DNA of 53,437 bases from CAG-390 sp964590755 (GCA_964590755.1 CAZPYK010000005.1:1-53437), one strand, 5' to 3'. Shown: positions 15,745 through 24,820, counted from the stretch's first letter. The notes: generated by a model not told the origin, from the sequence alone. Numbers and translations are program-made.

Positions 15745-17541
15745 TTATTTTATTGCTATTCGTCTGACCTCGCCGCCTGTCGGCGTGCCGCGCTCAAAAG
15801 CGGTTATCACGGCGTCGACCTCGCGCGGAGTCTCAACGGTAAAGATGAAATGTCTGCCGCGCACACCGTATTCGTCAAGCAGCTTTTGCTTGTCGGACAT
15901 TGATGTGGGAAGGCTGTTTACGATAAGCGAGCGATGCTTTTGCTCGCGCAGAACCGGAAAGCGCGCCCCGCGGCGGTCGACAAGTATATTTTTATTGTCG
16001 GCGCAGGCGCGACAGCCGGAGCATTCCCGCCCCGCGCATTTTTCGGTTATCATCAGCGGCAGTCTGCCGTAAACGACGGCAAGCGTCCTGCCTCCGATAT
16101 CGCGTATGCGCGGCAGAGTGAGCTCGGGCGAGAGGAGCATATCCTCAATTCCCGACGCTTCATACGCCGCCGCGGTCTCGCGGTTGCAGATGTTAAGACG
16201 TATATCTCCGTGCGGGCGCATGCCGAATTCCTCGGCAAGACCGATATGTCCCGGGTTTCCGATAAGCAGATCGCGCACTCCGTTTGCCGCGGCGCTCTCA
16301 AGCATGCGGCGGATCGCTGCGAGTTCCGAGTCGAATATCACGGGCGGCAGCGCCGCGCCTATAAAGCAGCCCCCTTCACGAGGTATCGGAGCGCGCGCCG
16401 CGACATGAAGCGGCAAAAAGCAGAGATCGAAATAATTTCTCGCTTTTTCGGTAAGCTGAGACGCGGAATACATGTAGGCGGTGCGCCGTTTGACGGGGCG
16501 CCGGGACGGACGCCGCGGTGAGTTCTCGTCGGCGCGGTGCTCGCGCGGTGGCAGCTCTATCGGCGGCAGCTCGCGACTGCATTTTTCCCGAGAGACAGAA
16601 ACGGGACGGCTCTTTTTGTCAGCCTCGGTGCGCGTGCCCAGCATCGCGGAGGATATCTTTCCTTCAAAATAACCGTCGGTAAAGCCGGAGCGGGAGAAGA
16701 CAGACTCAAGATATTCAATCTCATCTCGGCTTGCGGCACGTTCCTCGTCGATAAGACGACGATAGACCGACGTGACCGGCCCGACATAGTCCGAGCCCTT
16801 CATTCTTCCTTCTATTTTAAGGGATGCCACTCGCGCACCCGCCAGCTCCGGAATATGCCCCGCGAGGCAGAGATCCTTGAGAGACAGCGGATATGCGCCG
16901 CCGTTATAGGGCAAGCGACAGGGTTGGGCGCATTCGCCGCGATTGCCCGAGCGTCCGCCGACCATAGAGGAAAAGAGGCATTGTCCCGAGTGGCAAACGC
17001 AGAGCGCACCGTGAATAAATACCTCGGCTTCGATCGGTGAATGCGCGGTGAAATACGAGATGTCCGCAAGCGACATCTCCCGCGCCAGCACCATGCGTGA
17101 AAAACCGAGCTTTGCGAGCAGCTCCGCGGCGGCGGTCGAATGCCCCGACATCTGCGTCGAGGCGTGTATCGGCAGATCGGGGAAGGTGCGGTGTATGGCG
17201 GCGGCACCGCCGAGATCGGCAACGATCAGCGCGTCGACTCCCGCGATGTATGCGCGCTCGGCGGCGGCAAGATAGTCGCCCATCTCTCGGTCATATATCA
17301 AAGTGTTCAGCGTCAGATACACCCGCACGCCAGCGGCATGGCAATATGCCACCGCGTCACGCATTTCGGCATCGCTGAAATTGCGTGCGCCCGCACGGGC
17401 ATTAAAGCCGGATGCTCCGAAATATACCGCGTCCGCGCCCGCTTCCACAGCCGCTCTGAGCGCGGCGGGGGAGCCGGCGGGAGAGAGCAGTTCGGGGCGA
17501 AAGCTCGTCTTTTTTGCGGTGGGATCGTTTGAAGAGTTCAT
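15745..17541 (-). CDS. U32 family protein (RlhA/TrhP-like)
   Basis: The 598-residue protein has the U32 signature EVFIHGALCVCHSGQCLFS (residues 173-191) and RGECAQPC (C204, C208). Well-studied U32 proteins bind an iron-sulfur cluster through such cysteines and hydroxylate rRNA or tRNA; the old label is collagenase-like peptidase. The N-terminal TIM barrel starts PELLSPAGSPAALRAAVEAGADAVYFG. The C-terminal half has a second cysteine group (KCAGRECSGCRAC) and a DUF3656-like extension. The start codon overlaps the zapA stop by 4 bases, so translation is coupled. The substrate is not readable from the sequence. Confidence 0.85.
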   Translation of the reverse strand: MNSSNDPTAKKTSFRPELLSPAGSPAALRAAVEAGADAVYFGASGFNARAGARNFSDAEMRDAVAYCHAAGVRVYLTLNTLIYDREMGDYLAAAERAYIAGVDALIVADLGGAAAIHRTFPDLPIHASTQMSGHSTAAAELLAKLGFSRMVLAREMSLADISYFTAHSPIEAEVFIHGALCVCHSGQCLFSSMVGGRSGNRGECAQPCRLPYNGGAYPLSLKDLCLAGHIPELAGARVASLKIEGRMKGSDYVGPVTSVYRRLIDEERAASRDEIEYLESVFSRSGFTDGYFEGKISSAMLGTRTEADKKSRPVSVSREKCSRELPPIELPPREHRADENSPRRPSRRPVKRRTAYMYSASQLTEKARNYFDLCFLPLHVAARAPIPREGGCFIGAALPPVIFDSELAAIRRMLESAAANGVRDLLIGNPGHIGLAEEFGMRPHGDIRLNICNRETAAAYEASGIEDMLLSPELTLPRIRDIGGRTLAVVYGRLPLMITEKCAGRECSGCRACADNKNILVDRRGARFPVLREQKHRSLIVNSLPTSMSDKQKLLDEYGVRGRHFIFTVETPREVDAVITAFERGTPTGGEVRRIAIK

Positions 17542-17930
17542 TCGTCGTCGGTCTCCGTATCGTCGTTCAAGTCGTTGTCGACAGCTCCCGCCGCATGCGC
17601 GGAAGAGGGAGAACTGCGGCGCTCTATGTATGCACGAAGAAGCTCGTTTTCGCGTTCAAGGCGGGTGTATTTCCCGTTTTTACCGTAAAACTCCTCCTCA
17701 AGCTCGCGCACACGCCGCGCGGCGCACTTTTGCTCGGAATACGCGTCCAGAGCGCAAAGGATGATCGCCTCACTGAGCGGCAGTGTGCGATTTCGTGCGC
17801 AAACGTCGCGAATACTGCGATCGAGCGCGCCTACGATCTGCTCCACCTCCTCGGGCGTGTTATCCGAGCGCACATTGAGCTCATAGCCTGCCACGGTTAT
17901 CGTGTATCTTTCCTTTTGCTTTAACGCCAT
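17538..17930 (-). CDS. zapA: Cell division protein ZapA
   Basis: ZapA binds FtsZ and bundles its filaments at midcell. The 130-residue protein has the N-terminal fold RYTITVAGYELNVRSDNTPEEVEQIVGALDRSI, then a long coiled coil (CAARRVRELEEEFYGKNGKYTRLERENELLRAYIE). The tail is Ser/Ala- and then Asp/Glu-rich. It heads a zapA-U32-membrane protein operon; zapA next to a U32 gene is a frequent clostridial arrangement. The ribosome binding site (AAAGG) is distant from the start. Confidence 0.88.
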   Translation of the reverse strand: MALKQKERYTITVAGYELNVRSDNTPEEVEQIVGALDRSIRDVCARNRTLPLSEAIILCALDAYSEQKCAARRVRELEEEFYGKNGKYTRLERENELLRAYIERRSSPSSAHAAGAVDNDLNDDTETDDE

Positions 17931-17998
17931 GTAATACTACACCGACCTTTCGTTGATCCTTCTTTTTTTCGAGAATATGAGAAAAAATTAATTTTTAC

Positions 17999-18027
17999 TT
18001 GATTCGGAACCCAAATAATTGTATAAT
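17999..18027 (+). promoter_or_regulatory. Promoter of the RNHCP gene
   Basis: TTGATT (17999-18004) and TATAAT (18022-18027) are 17 bp apart. The transcript would have an 85-90 nt leader. Confidence 0.7.
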
Positions 18028-18061
18028 AGACAGGGATGATATCATTGATATTTCAAACGGG

Positions 18062-18100
18062 CTCGGTGGAACTTTTGACACCGAGTGTTGCCGCACCGAG
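18062..18100 (+). other. Leader with two competing hairpins
   Basis: CTCGGTG (18062-18068) can pair with either of two identical CACCGAG copies, at 18079-18085 or 18094-18100. The second lies two to three bases before the ribosome binding site GGAAGGAGC (18103-18111). Mutually exclusive structures near the site suggest translational control, but this is inference. Confidence 0.35.
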
Positions 18101-18120
18101 CGGGAAGGAGCCTTGAAGCC

Positions 18121-18459
18121 ATGGATAGCAAACGATTTTCAAAAAATGATTCCGGATTCATCTGCGCACACTGCGGCAGACGAGTGGAGCCGCTGGGATA
18201 TACCTCACGCAACCACTGCCCGTTTTGCCTTTGGTCGTTGCACCTGGATGAAAACCCGGGCGACCGCGCCTGCGAATGCGGTGGAGCCATGGAGCCGATC
18301 TGCGCCGAGCCCGATCCGCGCCGCGGATATATCATCACTCACCGCTGCACCGTCTGCGGGGCGATACGCCGCTGTCGTTCGGCGCACGAGGCAAAGGTAC
18401 AGCCGGATGACATCGAGCTGCTTATAGCTCTTACCGCCAAAAGCGGCTCATATAAATAA
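18121..18459 (+). CDS. RNHCP-domain zinc-binding protein
   Basis: The 112-residue protein has FICAHCGRRV, the signature SRNHCPFCLWSLHLDENPGDR, CECGGAMEP and RCTVCGAIRR: a small protein with four CxxC-type metal pairs, matching the RNHCP domain. AAGGAG lies nine bases before the ATG at 18121. The biochemical role of the family is not established; the zinc ribbon suggests nucleic acid or protein binding. Confidence 0.82.
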   Translation: MDSKRFSKNDSGFICAHCGRRVEPLGYTSRNHCPFCLWSLHLDENPGDRACECGGAMEPICAEPDPRRGYIITHRCTVCGAIRRCRSAHEAKVQPDDIELLIALTAKSGSYK

Positions 18460-18484
18460 TAATGAAAAGATTTAATGCAACACG

Positions 18485-18523
18485 GCTGTCCGGGGAAGAA
18501 AAAACTTCCTTGGGCGGCTTTTT
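18485..18523 (+). terminator. Rho-independent terminator with G-U pairs
   Basis: GCTGTCCGGGGAAG (18485-18498) pairs with CTTCCTTGGGCGGC (18505-18518) if G-U pairs are allowed, loop AAAAAA, then TTTTTG. It follows the RNHCP gene. Confidence 0.65.
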
Positions 18524-18538
18524 GTTTATTCTATCCGA

Positions 18539-18994
18539 TCAGCGCCGTACGGGAAAACACAAGCGCACTGTCGCGGCACCGAGAAAGGCTCCGAGCGTGT
18601 TGAGCAGTACGTCGTCAAGCTCGGTGATCCCGACATCGAACACGAATTGCAATATCTCAACGGCAATGCTTGCGGCACAGCCGATGAGCGTAATTGCCGC
18701 AAGATCCTTGCGGCAGACAAAGGCAAGATATGCGCCGAGCGGCACGAATGCCGCGATATTTCCGAGCAGCAGGCGCACGAAGTAATAGCTTCCGCCGCGT
18801 TTTATGACCTTGATCAGGTCGCGCAGCGGCACGAGATTTACATCTCCTCCCTGCATAAAATTTTGCAGTGAAAAGGAATCTCTGAACACGGTGAGCCGCA
18901 AAAGCAAGGCAAGGTAGAGCACAAAGAGCAGAGCCGCCGCTATCCGAGCCGCCGCGGGCGCGGTATCGGCGGGAGCGCGTCCTTGAACGCTCAT
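18539..18994 (-). CDS. VanZ family membrane protein
   Basis: The 151-residue protein has about four membrane segments and the VanZ pattern: LGNIAAFVPLGAYLAFV, then EILQFVFDVGITELDDVLLNTLGAFLGA. VanZ-like proteins were named from teicoplanin resistance; the role of most is unknown. It overlaps the preceding gene by 4 bases (ATGA) and is the second gene of a two-gene operon. Confidence 0.88.
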   Translation of the reverse strand: MSVQGRAPADTAPAAARIAAALLFVLYLALLLRLTVFRDSFSLQNFMQGGDVNLVPLRDLIKVIKRGGSYYFVRLLLGNIAAFVPLGAYLAFVCRKDLAAITLIGCAASIAVEILQFVFDVGITELDDVLLNTLGAFLGAATVRLCFPVRR

Positions 18995-19749
18995 TGGGTG
19001 TCCGCCTCGTCTGTGTCGGCGGCATTCGCGCCGCCTATCAGTCGCTCGACCACCTCAAGGGCATCCTTGTCCTTGAGAGGGCGCGCGTTATATGTGCGAT
19101 AGGTCTCGCCGTCTGCTTCGGCGCTTGCGGCGTCCTCGGCACTGACGTAATACCAGTTGCCGGATTCCTCCATGTGGAATATACGTGCGCCGGAATCGAT
19201 GCCTATCGCCGAGCTGCCGTAATATTCCCATATCTTATAAACGAAATACTTTCCGCGATATTTTTTGGTGCTGAAGCTGATCGGCAGGTCATCCTCGTCT
19301 GTAAACTGCGCGGGGTCGGTCAGCGCATCCAGCGAATAAAGCATCGAGATATCATCCGCATTCGAGGTGCGAGTCGCGCCCAGCCGAATCTCGTCCGGTC
19401 CATCGGATGAGACCGCGTCAAGCAGTTCTCCGGTCACCGAAAGCAGGACCATCGACGAATCGTCAAGGGCATAGCAGAGATAGCCCGCTTTGTCGCCCGA
19501 GACGGTATAAAGCGGAGCGCCGAAGAGAGAGTCTCCTATCCTGCCGAGATATCTCCCCTCGGTGAAGCTGTAGTCGCCGACCTCGCCGATCGGCTTATAT
19601 TCCTCGTCAAGATAAATTATGCCGACTCTGTCATCCGCCCATTTTGCAACGACGGGATTTTGCTGTCTTGCGCGCGACCACGCCACGCCGGTCAGTATAA
19701 GCGGAAGCAATATAAGTGCCGAAATTATTATCAATGCGCGTTTGGTCAT
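18991..19749 (-). CDS. Membrane-anchored hypothetical protein
   Basis: The 252-residue protein has one N-terminal membrane segment (residues 5-22, LIIISALILLPLILTGVAW) with the rest probably outside the cell. The outer part starts near QQNPVVAKWADDRVGIIYLDEEYKP and is rich in short beta-like segments. The last 20 residues are Ala/Asp/Glu-rich. No family is recognised. AAAGG precedes the start. It is the first gene of an operon with the VanZ gene and is read from the promoter at 19785-19813. Confidence 0.7.
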   Translation of the reverse strand: MTKRALIIISALILLPLILTGVAWSRARQQNPVVAKWADDRVGIIYLDEEYKPIGEVGDYSFTEGRYLGRIGDSLFGAPLYTVSGDKAGYLCYALDDSSMVLLSVTGELLDAVSSDGPDEIRLGATRTSNADDISMLYSLDALTDPAQFTDEDDLPISFSTKKYRGKYFVYKIWEYYGSSAIGIDSGARIFHMEESGNWYYVSAEDAASAEADGETYRTYNARPLKDKDALEVVERLIGGANAADTDEADTQ

Positions 19750-19784
19750 GGATACGGACCTTTCATGTTTTTTTCTTTATTAAT

Positions 19785-19813
19785 ATTATATCAGTATTTG
19801 ACGGTCATTTCAA
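19785..19813 (-). promoter_or_regulatory. Promoter of the VanZ operon
   Basis: On the minus strand TTGAAA (19813-19808) and TATAAT (19790-19785) are 17 bp apart, with TG one base before the -10. Confidence 0.75.
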
Positions 19814-19951
19814 GCACCGAGCGCAAAAATATCCGAATAAGTTTGTTTCGGCGGTCGGCGTTGCGCATCGACATCGGGCAAGCTTCGCTTTTTCCGCATT
19901 TTGCGGGACACATTCATGGTTAAAAGATATTTCGCCAATCGACAAAAATAC

Positions 19952-19980
19952 TTGACAGCATCAAAGACAAATGATATAAT
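19952..19980 (+). promoter_or_regulatory. Consensus promoter of the lipoprotein gene
   Basis: TTGACA (19952-19957) and TATAAT (19975-19980) are 17 bp apart, with an extended -10 (TGA before TATAAT). Confidence 0.88.
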
Positions 19981-20036
19981 ATTATCAGACCCAATGCATA
20001 AAATGGGAAAACAACAATTTTAAGGAGGGCTTCACA

Positions 20037-20612
20037 ATGAAGCGAAATGTACGAAAAAAGATCCTGCTTTTGACCGTTTGCGCCATGATCGTCGGTGCGC
20101 TTCTGCTTACCGGGTGTCGTCCGCCGAACAATATCGACGACCCTTGGCTGGACACCTGGCAAGCGGTCGTCGTCGACAGAAGCGTTGAGGTGGAAAAGGT
20201 GGAAACGAATCTGATACGCGCGGGTTCCTCCTCGCAGTTATCCCTAACGCAAACCACCACTGATGCGGATGAGATAGCTCGTTTGCTCAATTCTTTACGC
20301 GTTGAAAATAATTCATTTGACGGAACAGACAAAAGCGAAGATGAATTTTTAAATCTATTACTGTATATGACAAGTTCCGAGACAAGCACCAAAGTATATG
20401 TTCACTTTTATCGCGATGTTTATCAACTCAAATTTTATTTGCAAGGAACAGACGATCCGTTTGAAGTATACCTCGACCCGGTACAAATGATCGTATTCCA
20501 TGCAAAAGATGAGAATGAATTTATTTGTTCAAAGCCCTTGGTCGATGCGGAAAAATTTGAGAGCATTATACAAGAGCTTATGAAAGACAGTTCTTTTGCA
20601 ACTGATTTTTAA
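20037..20612 (+). CDS. Lipoprotein of unknown function
   Basis: The 191-residue protein has a basic start, a hydrophobic core and the lipobox LLTGC (cysteine at about residue 27), so it is a lipid-anchored outer protein. The mature domain is alpha/beta with no family I recognise. AAGGAGGGC before the ATG is a strong site. From about 20230 the coding sequence is clearly richer in A and T than its neighbours, which may point to recent arrival or relaxed codon use. It stands alone, with a consensus promoter. Confidence 0.75.
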   Translation: MKRNVRKKILLLTVCAMIVGALLLTGCRPPNNIDDPWLDTWQAVVVDRSVEVEKVETNLIRAGSSSQLSLTQTTTDADEIARLLNSLRVENNSFDGTDKSEDEFLNLLLYMTSSETSTKVYVHFYRDVYQLKFYLQGTDDPFEVYLDPVQMIVFHAKDENEFICSKPLVDAEKFESIIQELMKDSSFATDF

Positions 20613-20732
20613 GGCAACAAAAAATTGGAAAATGGTCAGATCGGCGCTTCCCGACGCCGAACTCGGCGACATTCGCTCGGTGGTCGAAACCGAGACGCAA
20701 ACAAAATGACTTCAATAAATTAAATAAAAGCC

Positions 20733-20766
20733 GGGGCTGTCTCGCTAATGTGAGACAGCCCCTTTT
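20733..20766. terminator. Terminator of the GGGGCTGTCTC family
   Basis: GGGGCTGTCTC (20733-20743) pairs with GAGACAGCCCC (20752-20762), followed by TTTTC, between convergent genes. The 120 bases between this stem and the lipoprotein stop codon hold nothing recognised. Confidence 0.8.
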
Positions 20767-20778
20767 CGAATCACGATC

Positions 20779-20806
20779 AATGCTTAATGCTTAATGCTTA
20801 ATGCTT
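20779..20806. repeat. Tandem 7-bp repeat at the ABC transporter stop codon
   Basis: AATGCTT occurs four times in a row. The last copy contributes to the TAA stop codon (20805-20807) of the leftward ABC gene. Copy number changes would alter only the 3' untranslated sequence unless the stop itself is lost. Confidence 0.9.
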
Positions 20807-22571
20807 AAGCGGAATGCTCGAACTGACTGTTGTAGAGCTCGCAATAGAAGCCGCCGCGGCTCATGAGTTCATCGTGAGTGCCGCTTTCTATCACGTCGCC
20901 GTCCTTCATGACCAGAATAAGATCCGCGTTGCGTATGGTGGAGAGCCTGTGCGCGATAACGAAGCTCGTGCGGTCACGGGTCAGCTCATCCATCGCTTTT
21001 TGAATGATAGCCTCCGTCCTTGTGTCCACCGAGGAAGTCGCCTCGTCCAATATCAGCATCGGAGCATCCTGAAGCATGGCGCGAGCTATCGTGAGCAGCT
21101 GCTTTTGACCCGCCGATATCGTTGTGCTCTCGCTGAGCACCGTGTCAAAGCCGTGCGGCAGTGAGTGGATAAACCGTGCAATGCCGCAGGCGCGGCAGAC
21201 CTCCTCAAGGCGCTCGTCGGATATGCCCTCCATGTTGTAAACGAGGTTCTCTCGCACCGTGCCCTCAAAGAGCCAAGTGTCCTGCAGCACCATTGCAAAC
21301 AGCTCGTGCACGCGTTCCCGTTTGAGCTCGGAGATCGGCACGCCGTCGATGGTTATCAAGCCGCCGCTCAGCTCGAAAAAGCGCATCAAAAGATTGACCA
21401 TGGTGGTCTTTCCCGCTCCGGTCGGACCGACGATCGCCACCTTTTGCCCCGCCTTGACGCTTGCCGAGAAATTCTTTATTATCGTCTTTTCGGGAGCATC
21501 CGGATAGCTGAATCTGACGCCGCGGAATTCCACGTCTCCCGCGACCTTTTCGACATCGGCACTCTTGCCGCTCTCGTCGGACAGCTCCTCGCTGTCAAGC
21601 AGCTCAAACACGCGCTCGGCGGATGCCGTCGCGGTCTGCAGGTTGGTCATTCCCTGGGCTATTTGAGTCAGAGGAGAGGTAAACAGGCGTATATAAAGGA
21701 TGAATGAAACGATCACGCCGAATTCGATCGATCCGTTTATAGCAAGCACCGAGCCGATGACGCACACCGCGACGTATCCGATATTTCCGATTATCGTCAT
21801 AAGCGGCTGCATTACTCCCGAGAGGAACTGCGAGCGCCAGTTTGCGTCGTATACGCGGCGGTTTAGACCGTCAAAGCGCTCGTTTATCTCGGGAACGGCG
21901 CGGGATATGCGCACCACGCTGTGGCCCGAATACATCTCCTCGACAAAGCCGTTGAGGTCGCCCAGTGTCTGTTGACGCGCGGTGAAATATTTTTGCGAGC
22001 GTCCCATCACCAGCACCAAAAGCAGCATACCCACAAGCGTTATGCCTATAACGCACAGGGCAAGCCTCCATTCCGTCACAAACATCATGACAAGACAGCC
22101 GACGAATTGCGCGACCGCGCCGATGATGCCGGGCAGACTGTTGGTGAGTCCCTGCTGAAGGGTGGAAACGTCATTGGTTATGCGGCTGAGCACGTCCCCC
22201 TGCGTGGTCCGGTTGAAATAGCTCATGGGAACGCGGTTTATCTTTTCGGAAAGCTCACCGCGCATCCTTTTTGAGGTGTAGAGGGTGACTGTCGCCATGA
22301 TATAGTGAACTATATATTGGAAAAGACCGCTTGCGACATATATCACGACCAGCGTTATGCCGATGCGCGATATCTGCGCCATATCTATCTCACCGTAAAG
22401 CCCTTGCTGCATAAGGGTGGTCATCTGCCCGATCTTATCCGGGCCGATGATGGTGAGAATCGCGCCGGCGGCGGCAAGCACAAGCGCGAATATTACGGCG
22501 GGAATATATTTTTTAATATATCCGAACACCTTGCCCAGAGATGAGACAATGCCTTTCTTTTTTGCGCTCAT
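20805..22571 (-). CDS. ABC exporter subunit with permease and canonical ATPase (TM288-like)
   Basis: The 588-residue protein has six membrane helices fused to an ATPase domain. Walker A is VGPTGAGKTT and Walker B is MLILDEATSSVD with the catalytic Glu present. The signature is the deviant ISAGQ rather than LSGGQ. The switch is IAHRLSTIRNAD. It is the partner of the ABC gene just upstream, with which it overlaps by 4 bases. In heterodimers of the TM287/288 type, one site is catalytic and the other degenerate: the canonical Walker B with deviant signature found here fits the TM288-type partner. The likely role is drug or lipid export. Confidence 0.9.
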   Translation of the reverse strand: MSAKKKGIVSSLGKVFGYIKKYIPAVIFALVLAAAGAILTIIGPDKIGQMTTLMQQGLYGEIDMAQISRIGITLVVIYVASGLFQYIVHYIMATVTLYTSKRMRGELSEKINRVPMSYFNRTTQGDVLSRITNDVSTLQQGLTNSLPGIIGAVAQFVGCLVMMFVTEWRLALCVIGITLVGMLLLVLVMGRSQKYFTARQQTLGDLNGFVEEMYSGHSVVRISRAVPEINERFDGLNRRVYDANWRSQFLSGVMQPLMTIIGNIGYVAVCVIGSVLAINGSIEFGVIVSFILYIRLFTSPLTQIAQGMTNLQTATASAERVFELLDSEELSDESGKSADVEKVAGDVEFRGVRFSYPDAPEKTIIKNFSASVKAGQKVAIVGPTGAGKTTMVNLLMRFFELSGGLITIDGVPISELKRERVHELFAMVLQDTWLFEGTVRENLVYNMEGISDERLEEVCRACGIARFIHSLPHGFDTVLSESTTISAGQKQLLTIARAMLQDAPMLILDEATSSVDTRTEAIIQKAMDELTRDRTSFVIAHRLSTIRNADLILVMKDGDVIESGTHDELMSRGGFYCELYNSQFEHSA

Positions 22572-24343
22572 ATCGCCGCCTCCTCTCCCGCAAGCTCGGA
22601 TTCGGAAAGCTGAGAGCTTGCGATCTCGCGATAGACCGAGCAGGTCTTCATCAGCTCGTCGTGCGTGCCCGCGCCGACTATTCTGCCGTCGTCAAGGACC
22701 AGTATCTTGTCGGCGTGTCTTATGGTGCTGACACGCTGAGCAACGATGATTTTGGTCGTTCCCTTCAGCTCGCGGTCAAGCCCCGCTCTCAGTGCGGCAT
22801 CGGTGCGGTAATCAAGTGCCGAAAAGGAATCGTCGAATATCAATATCTCGGCACCGCGAGCCAGCGCGCGAGCTATTGAAAGCCTCTGCTTTTGTCCGCC
22901 GGAGACATTTCTGCCGCCCTGCGCTATCCTGTATTCGGTGCCGCCCGAGAGTTTGCCCACAAATTCGCCCGCCTGCGCAAGCTCGACGGCGCGGTCGATA
23001 TCCTCTTTTTCTATCGGAGCGTGCGACTTTCCGAAGCTGACATTTTCGGCGATCGTGCCGGAAAAGAGCACCGCCCTTTGAGTTATATAGCCGAGTCGGT
23101 CGTAAAGCGCGTCAAAGGAAAGCTCCTTGACATTCACTCCGTCGACCAGCACCTCACCGGATGTGGCATCGTAAAAACGGGGGATCAGACTTATCAGCGT
23201 GGTCTTGCCGCTGCCGGTAGCTCCGATAACGGCAAGCGTTTCGCCCTTGCCGACCTTAAAGCTTATGTCGGAAAGCTCATCCTCCGGCGAATCGGGATAG
23301 CGGAAGGTCACGTGCTTGAATTCGACCGTTCCCACCTCGGGAGCGGTGACGACTTTGCCCTCGCGTATCACCGGTGCGGTGTCCAGCACCTCGTTTATAC
23401 GTTCGGCGGAGACCTGAGCCGCGGGCATCATCATAAAGATCATGACCAGCATCATAAAGGACATGACAACATAGGTGGCATAGGTACTGAAAACGACTAT
23501 GTCGCCGAACATGGTGATCCTGCCCAAGGTATCCGCGGCGGAAATGCCGGAGAGCAGTGCCGCGCCGAGCCAGTATATGGCAAGAGCGAGACCGTTCATG
23601 CCCAGCTGCAATATCGGCTGCATGAATGCAAACAGACGCTGGTTGAAGAGCTGAGTGTTCATCATCTCGGTATTTACCGAGTCGAATTTTTGATTTTGAT
23701 AGTCTTCCGCATTAAATGCGTGAACGACGTTGATGCCCGTTAGGTTCTCGCGGGCAACGCGGTTGATCTTGTCGGTCAGACGCTGAACTATGCGAAAGCG
23801 CGGCAACACGCTGGACAGTATCAACAGCACCGAGGCGCACATGACCACGACAAATGCGGCGGTAACGACCGAAAGCTCCCAACTCTTGCCGAGTATCTTT
23901 ATTATCGCCCACACCGCCATGACGGGAGCCTTTATAAGGCTTTGAAGTCCCATCGATATCACCATCTGTATCTGCGTTATGTCGTTGGTCGTTCTGGTTA
24001 TCAGGCTCGGCACCGAAAAGCGCTGCAGTTCCTCCTGCCCAAGCTCTGTTACATGGTGAAAAAGATCCTCTCTCACGCCCATGGTGAAGCCCGCCGCGGC
24101 ACGCGTCGAAAGATATCCGCAGCAAATGCTGAGCACCGCGCTTGCCAGCACACAGCCGAGCATCTTCAGTCCGGTGGTGAGCACGTGCGATATCTCGCTG
24201 TCTGCCGTTTGTATCAGCTTTGTCAGCTCGCTCATATAATCGGGCAGCAAAAGATCGAAATATATCTGCCCCAATATCAGCACCGCGCACACAAGGCACA
24301 TTATCACCTCGCGGCGGCGCATCCTCTTTAACAGCTTAAGCAA
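22568..24343 (-). CDS. ABC exporter subunit with degenerate ATPase site (TM287-like)
   Basis: The 591-residue permease-ATPase half transporter has Walker A IGATGSGKTT, signature VSGGQ, and Walker B EILIFDDSFSALD where Asp replaces the catalytic Glu. Together with the ISAGQ partner downstream, it would form one consensus site and one degenerate site, the known asymmetry of heterodimeric exporters. The switch is VAQRVSTIRHAD, where Gln replaces His. It lies 28 bases after the zinc-ribbon gene in the MarR-led operon. Confidence 0.9.
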   Translation of the reverse strand: MLKLLKRMRRREVIMCLVCAVLILGQIYFDLLLPDYMSELTKLIQTADSEISHVLTTGLKMLGCVLASAVLSICCGYLSTRAAAGFTMGVREDLFHHVTELGQEELQRFSVPSLITRTTNDITQIQMVISMGLQSLIKAPVMAVWAIIKILGKSWELSVVTAAFVVVMCASVLLILSSVLPRFRIVQRLTDKINRVARENLTGINVVHAFNAEDYQNQKFDSVNTEMMNTQLFNQRLFAFMQPILQLGMNGLALAIYWLGAALLSGISAADTLGRITMFGDIVVFSTYATYVVMSFMMLVMIFMMMPAAQVSAERINEVLDTAPVIREGKVVTAPEVGTVEFKHVTFRYPDSPEDELSDISFKVGKGETLAVIGATGSGKTTLISLIPRFYDATSGEVLVDGVNVKELSFDALYDRLGYITQRAVLFSGTIAENVSFGKSHAPIEKEDIDRAVELAQAGEFVGKLSGGTEYRIAQGGRNVSGGQKQRLSIARALARGAEILIFDDSFSALDYRTDAALRAGLDRELKGTTKIIVAQRVSTIRHADKILVLDDGRIVGAGTHDELMKTCSVYREIASSQLSESELAGEEAAI

Positions 24344-24371
24344 TACTTGATTTTCCTTTCTCTATGCGATA

Positions 24372-24776
24372 TTATCTGCGACCTCCGGGACCGCCGGGGC
24401 CTCTGCCGCCGGGACCTCCCATCGGTCCCCTGCCTCCGGGTCCTCTCATCGGGCCGCCCATATGTCCGCCCATCGGCGGACGGTGATGCCCTCTCGGGCG
24501 CGGACCCATAAACATACCTCCGGGCATGCCCATATGATGATGCATGAGCGGGCGACGGTGACGGCGCATCAGACGGCTGAGCCAAGACGCGCCCACGGCA
24601 ACGCCCGCAACGGTCGCCGCAGTCTTCACGGCATCGTTTGATGTTGAATTTGATGTTGAAGCTCCGCTCGCGGTATATCCGCCGGCGGTGCAGCCGCCGT
24701 TCACGGCAGTGCCGCAGTACGGGCAAAAATTAACATTGTCGGCAAGCTCGCCGCCGCAATTTACGCAATAAGACAT
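24372..24776 (-). CDS. Zinc-ribbon protein with Gly/Pro/Arg-rich tail
   Basis: The 134-residue protein has MSYCVNCG...FCPYCG at the N-terminus (four-cysteine zinc ribbon), a Gly/Ser/Thr linker, a short helical segment (AATVAGVAVGASWLSRLMRRHRR), then His/Met- and Gly/Pro/Arg-rich repeats (GGPGGRGPGGPGGRR at the end). Histidines and methionines near HHHMGMPGGMFMG could bind metal. No family is recognised. It sits between marR and the exporter pair in one operon, so it may serve the exporter. A similar Gly/Arg stretch (RPGGGRGGPGGR) is the N-terminus of an ABC subunit of the second cassette. Confidence 0.75.
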   Translation of the reverse strand: MSYCVNCGGELADNVNFCPYCGTAVNGGCTAGGYTASGASTSNSTSNDAVKTAATVAGVAVGASWLSRLMRRHRRPLMHHHMGMPGGMFMGPRPRGHHRPPMGGHMGGPMRGPGGRGPMGGPGGRGPGGPGGRR

Positions 24777-24820
24777 TTTTTAATTCCTTTCATTATTATA
24801 TATTATTCTTTTTGCTTATT

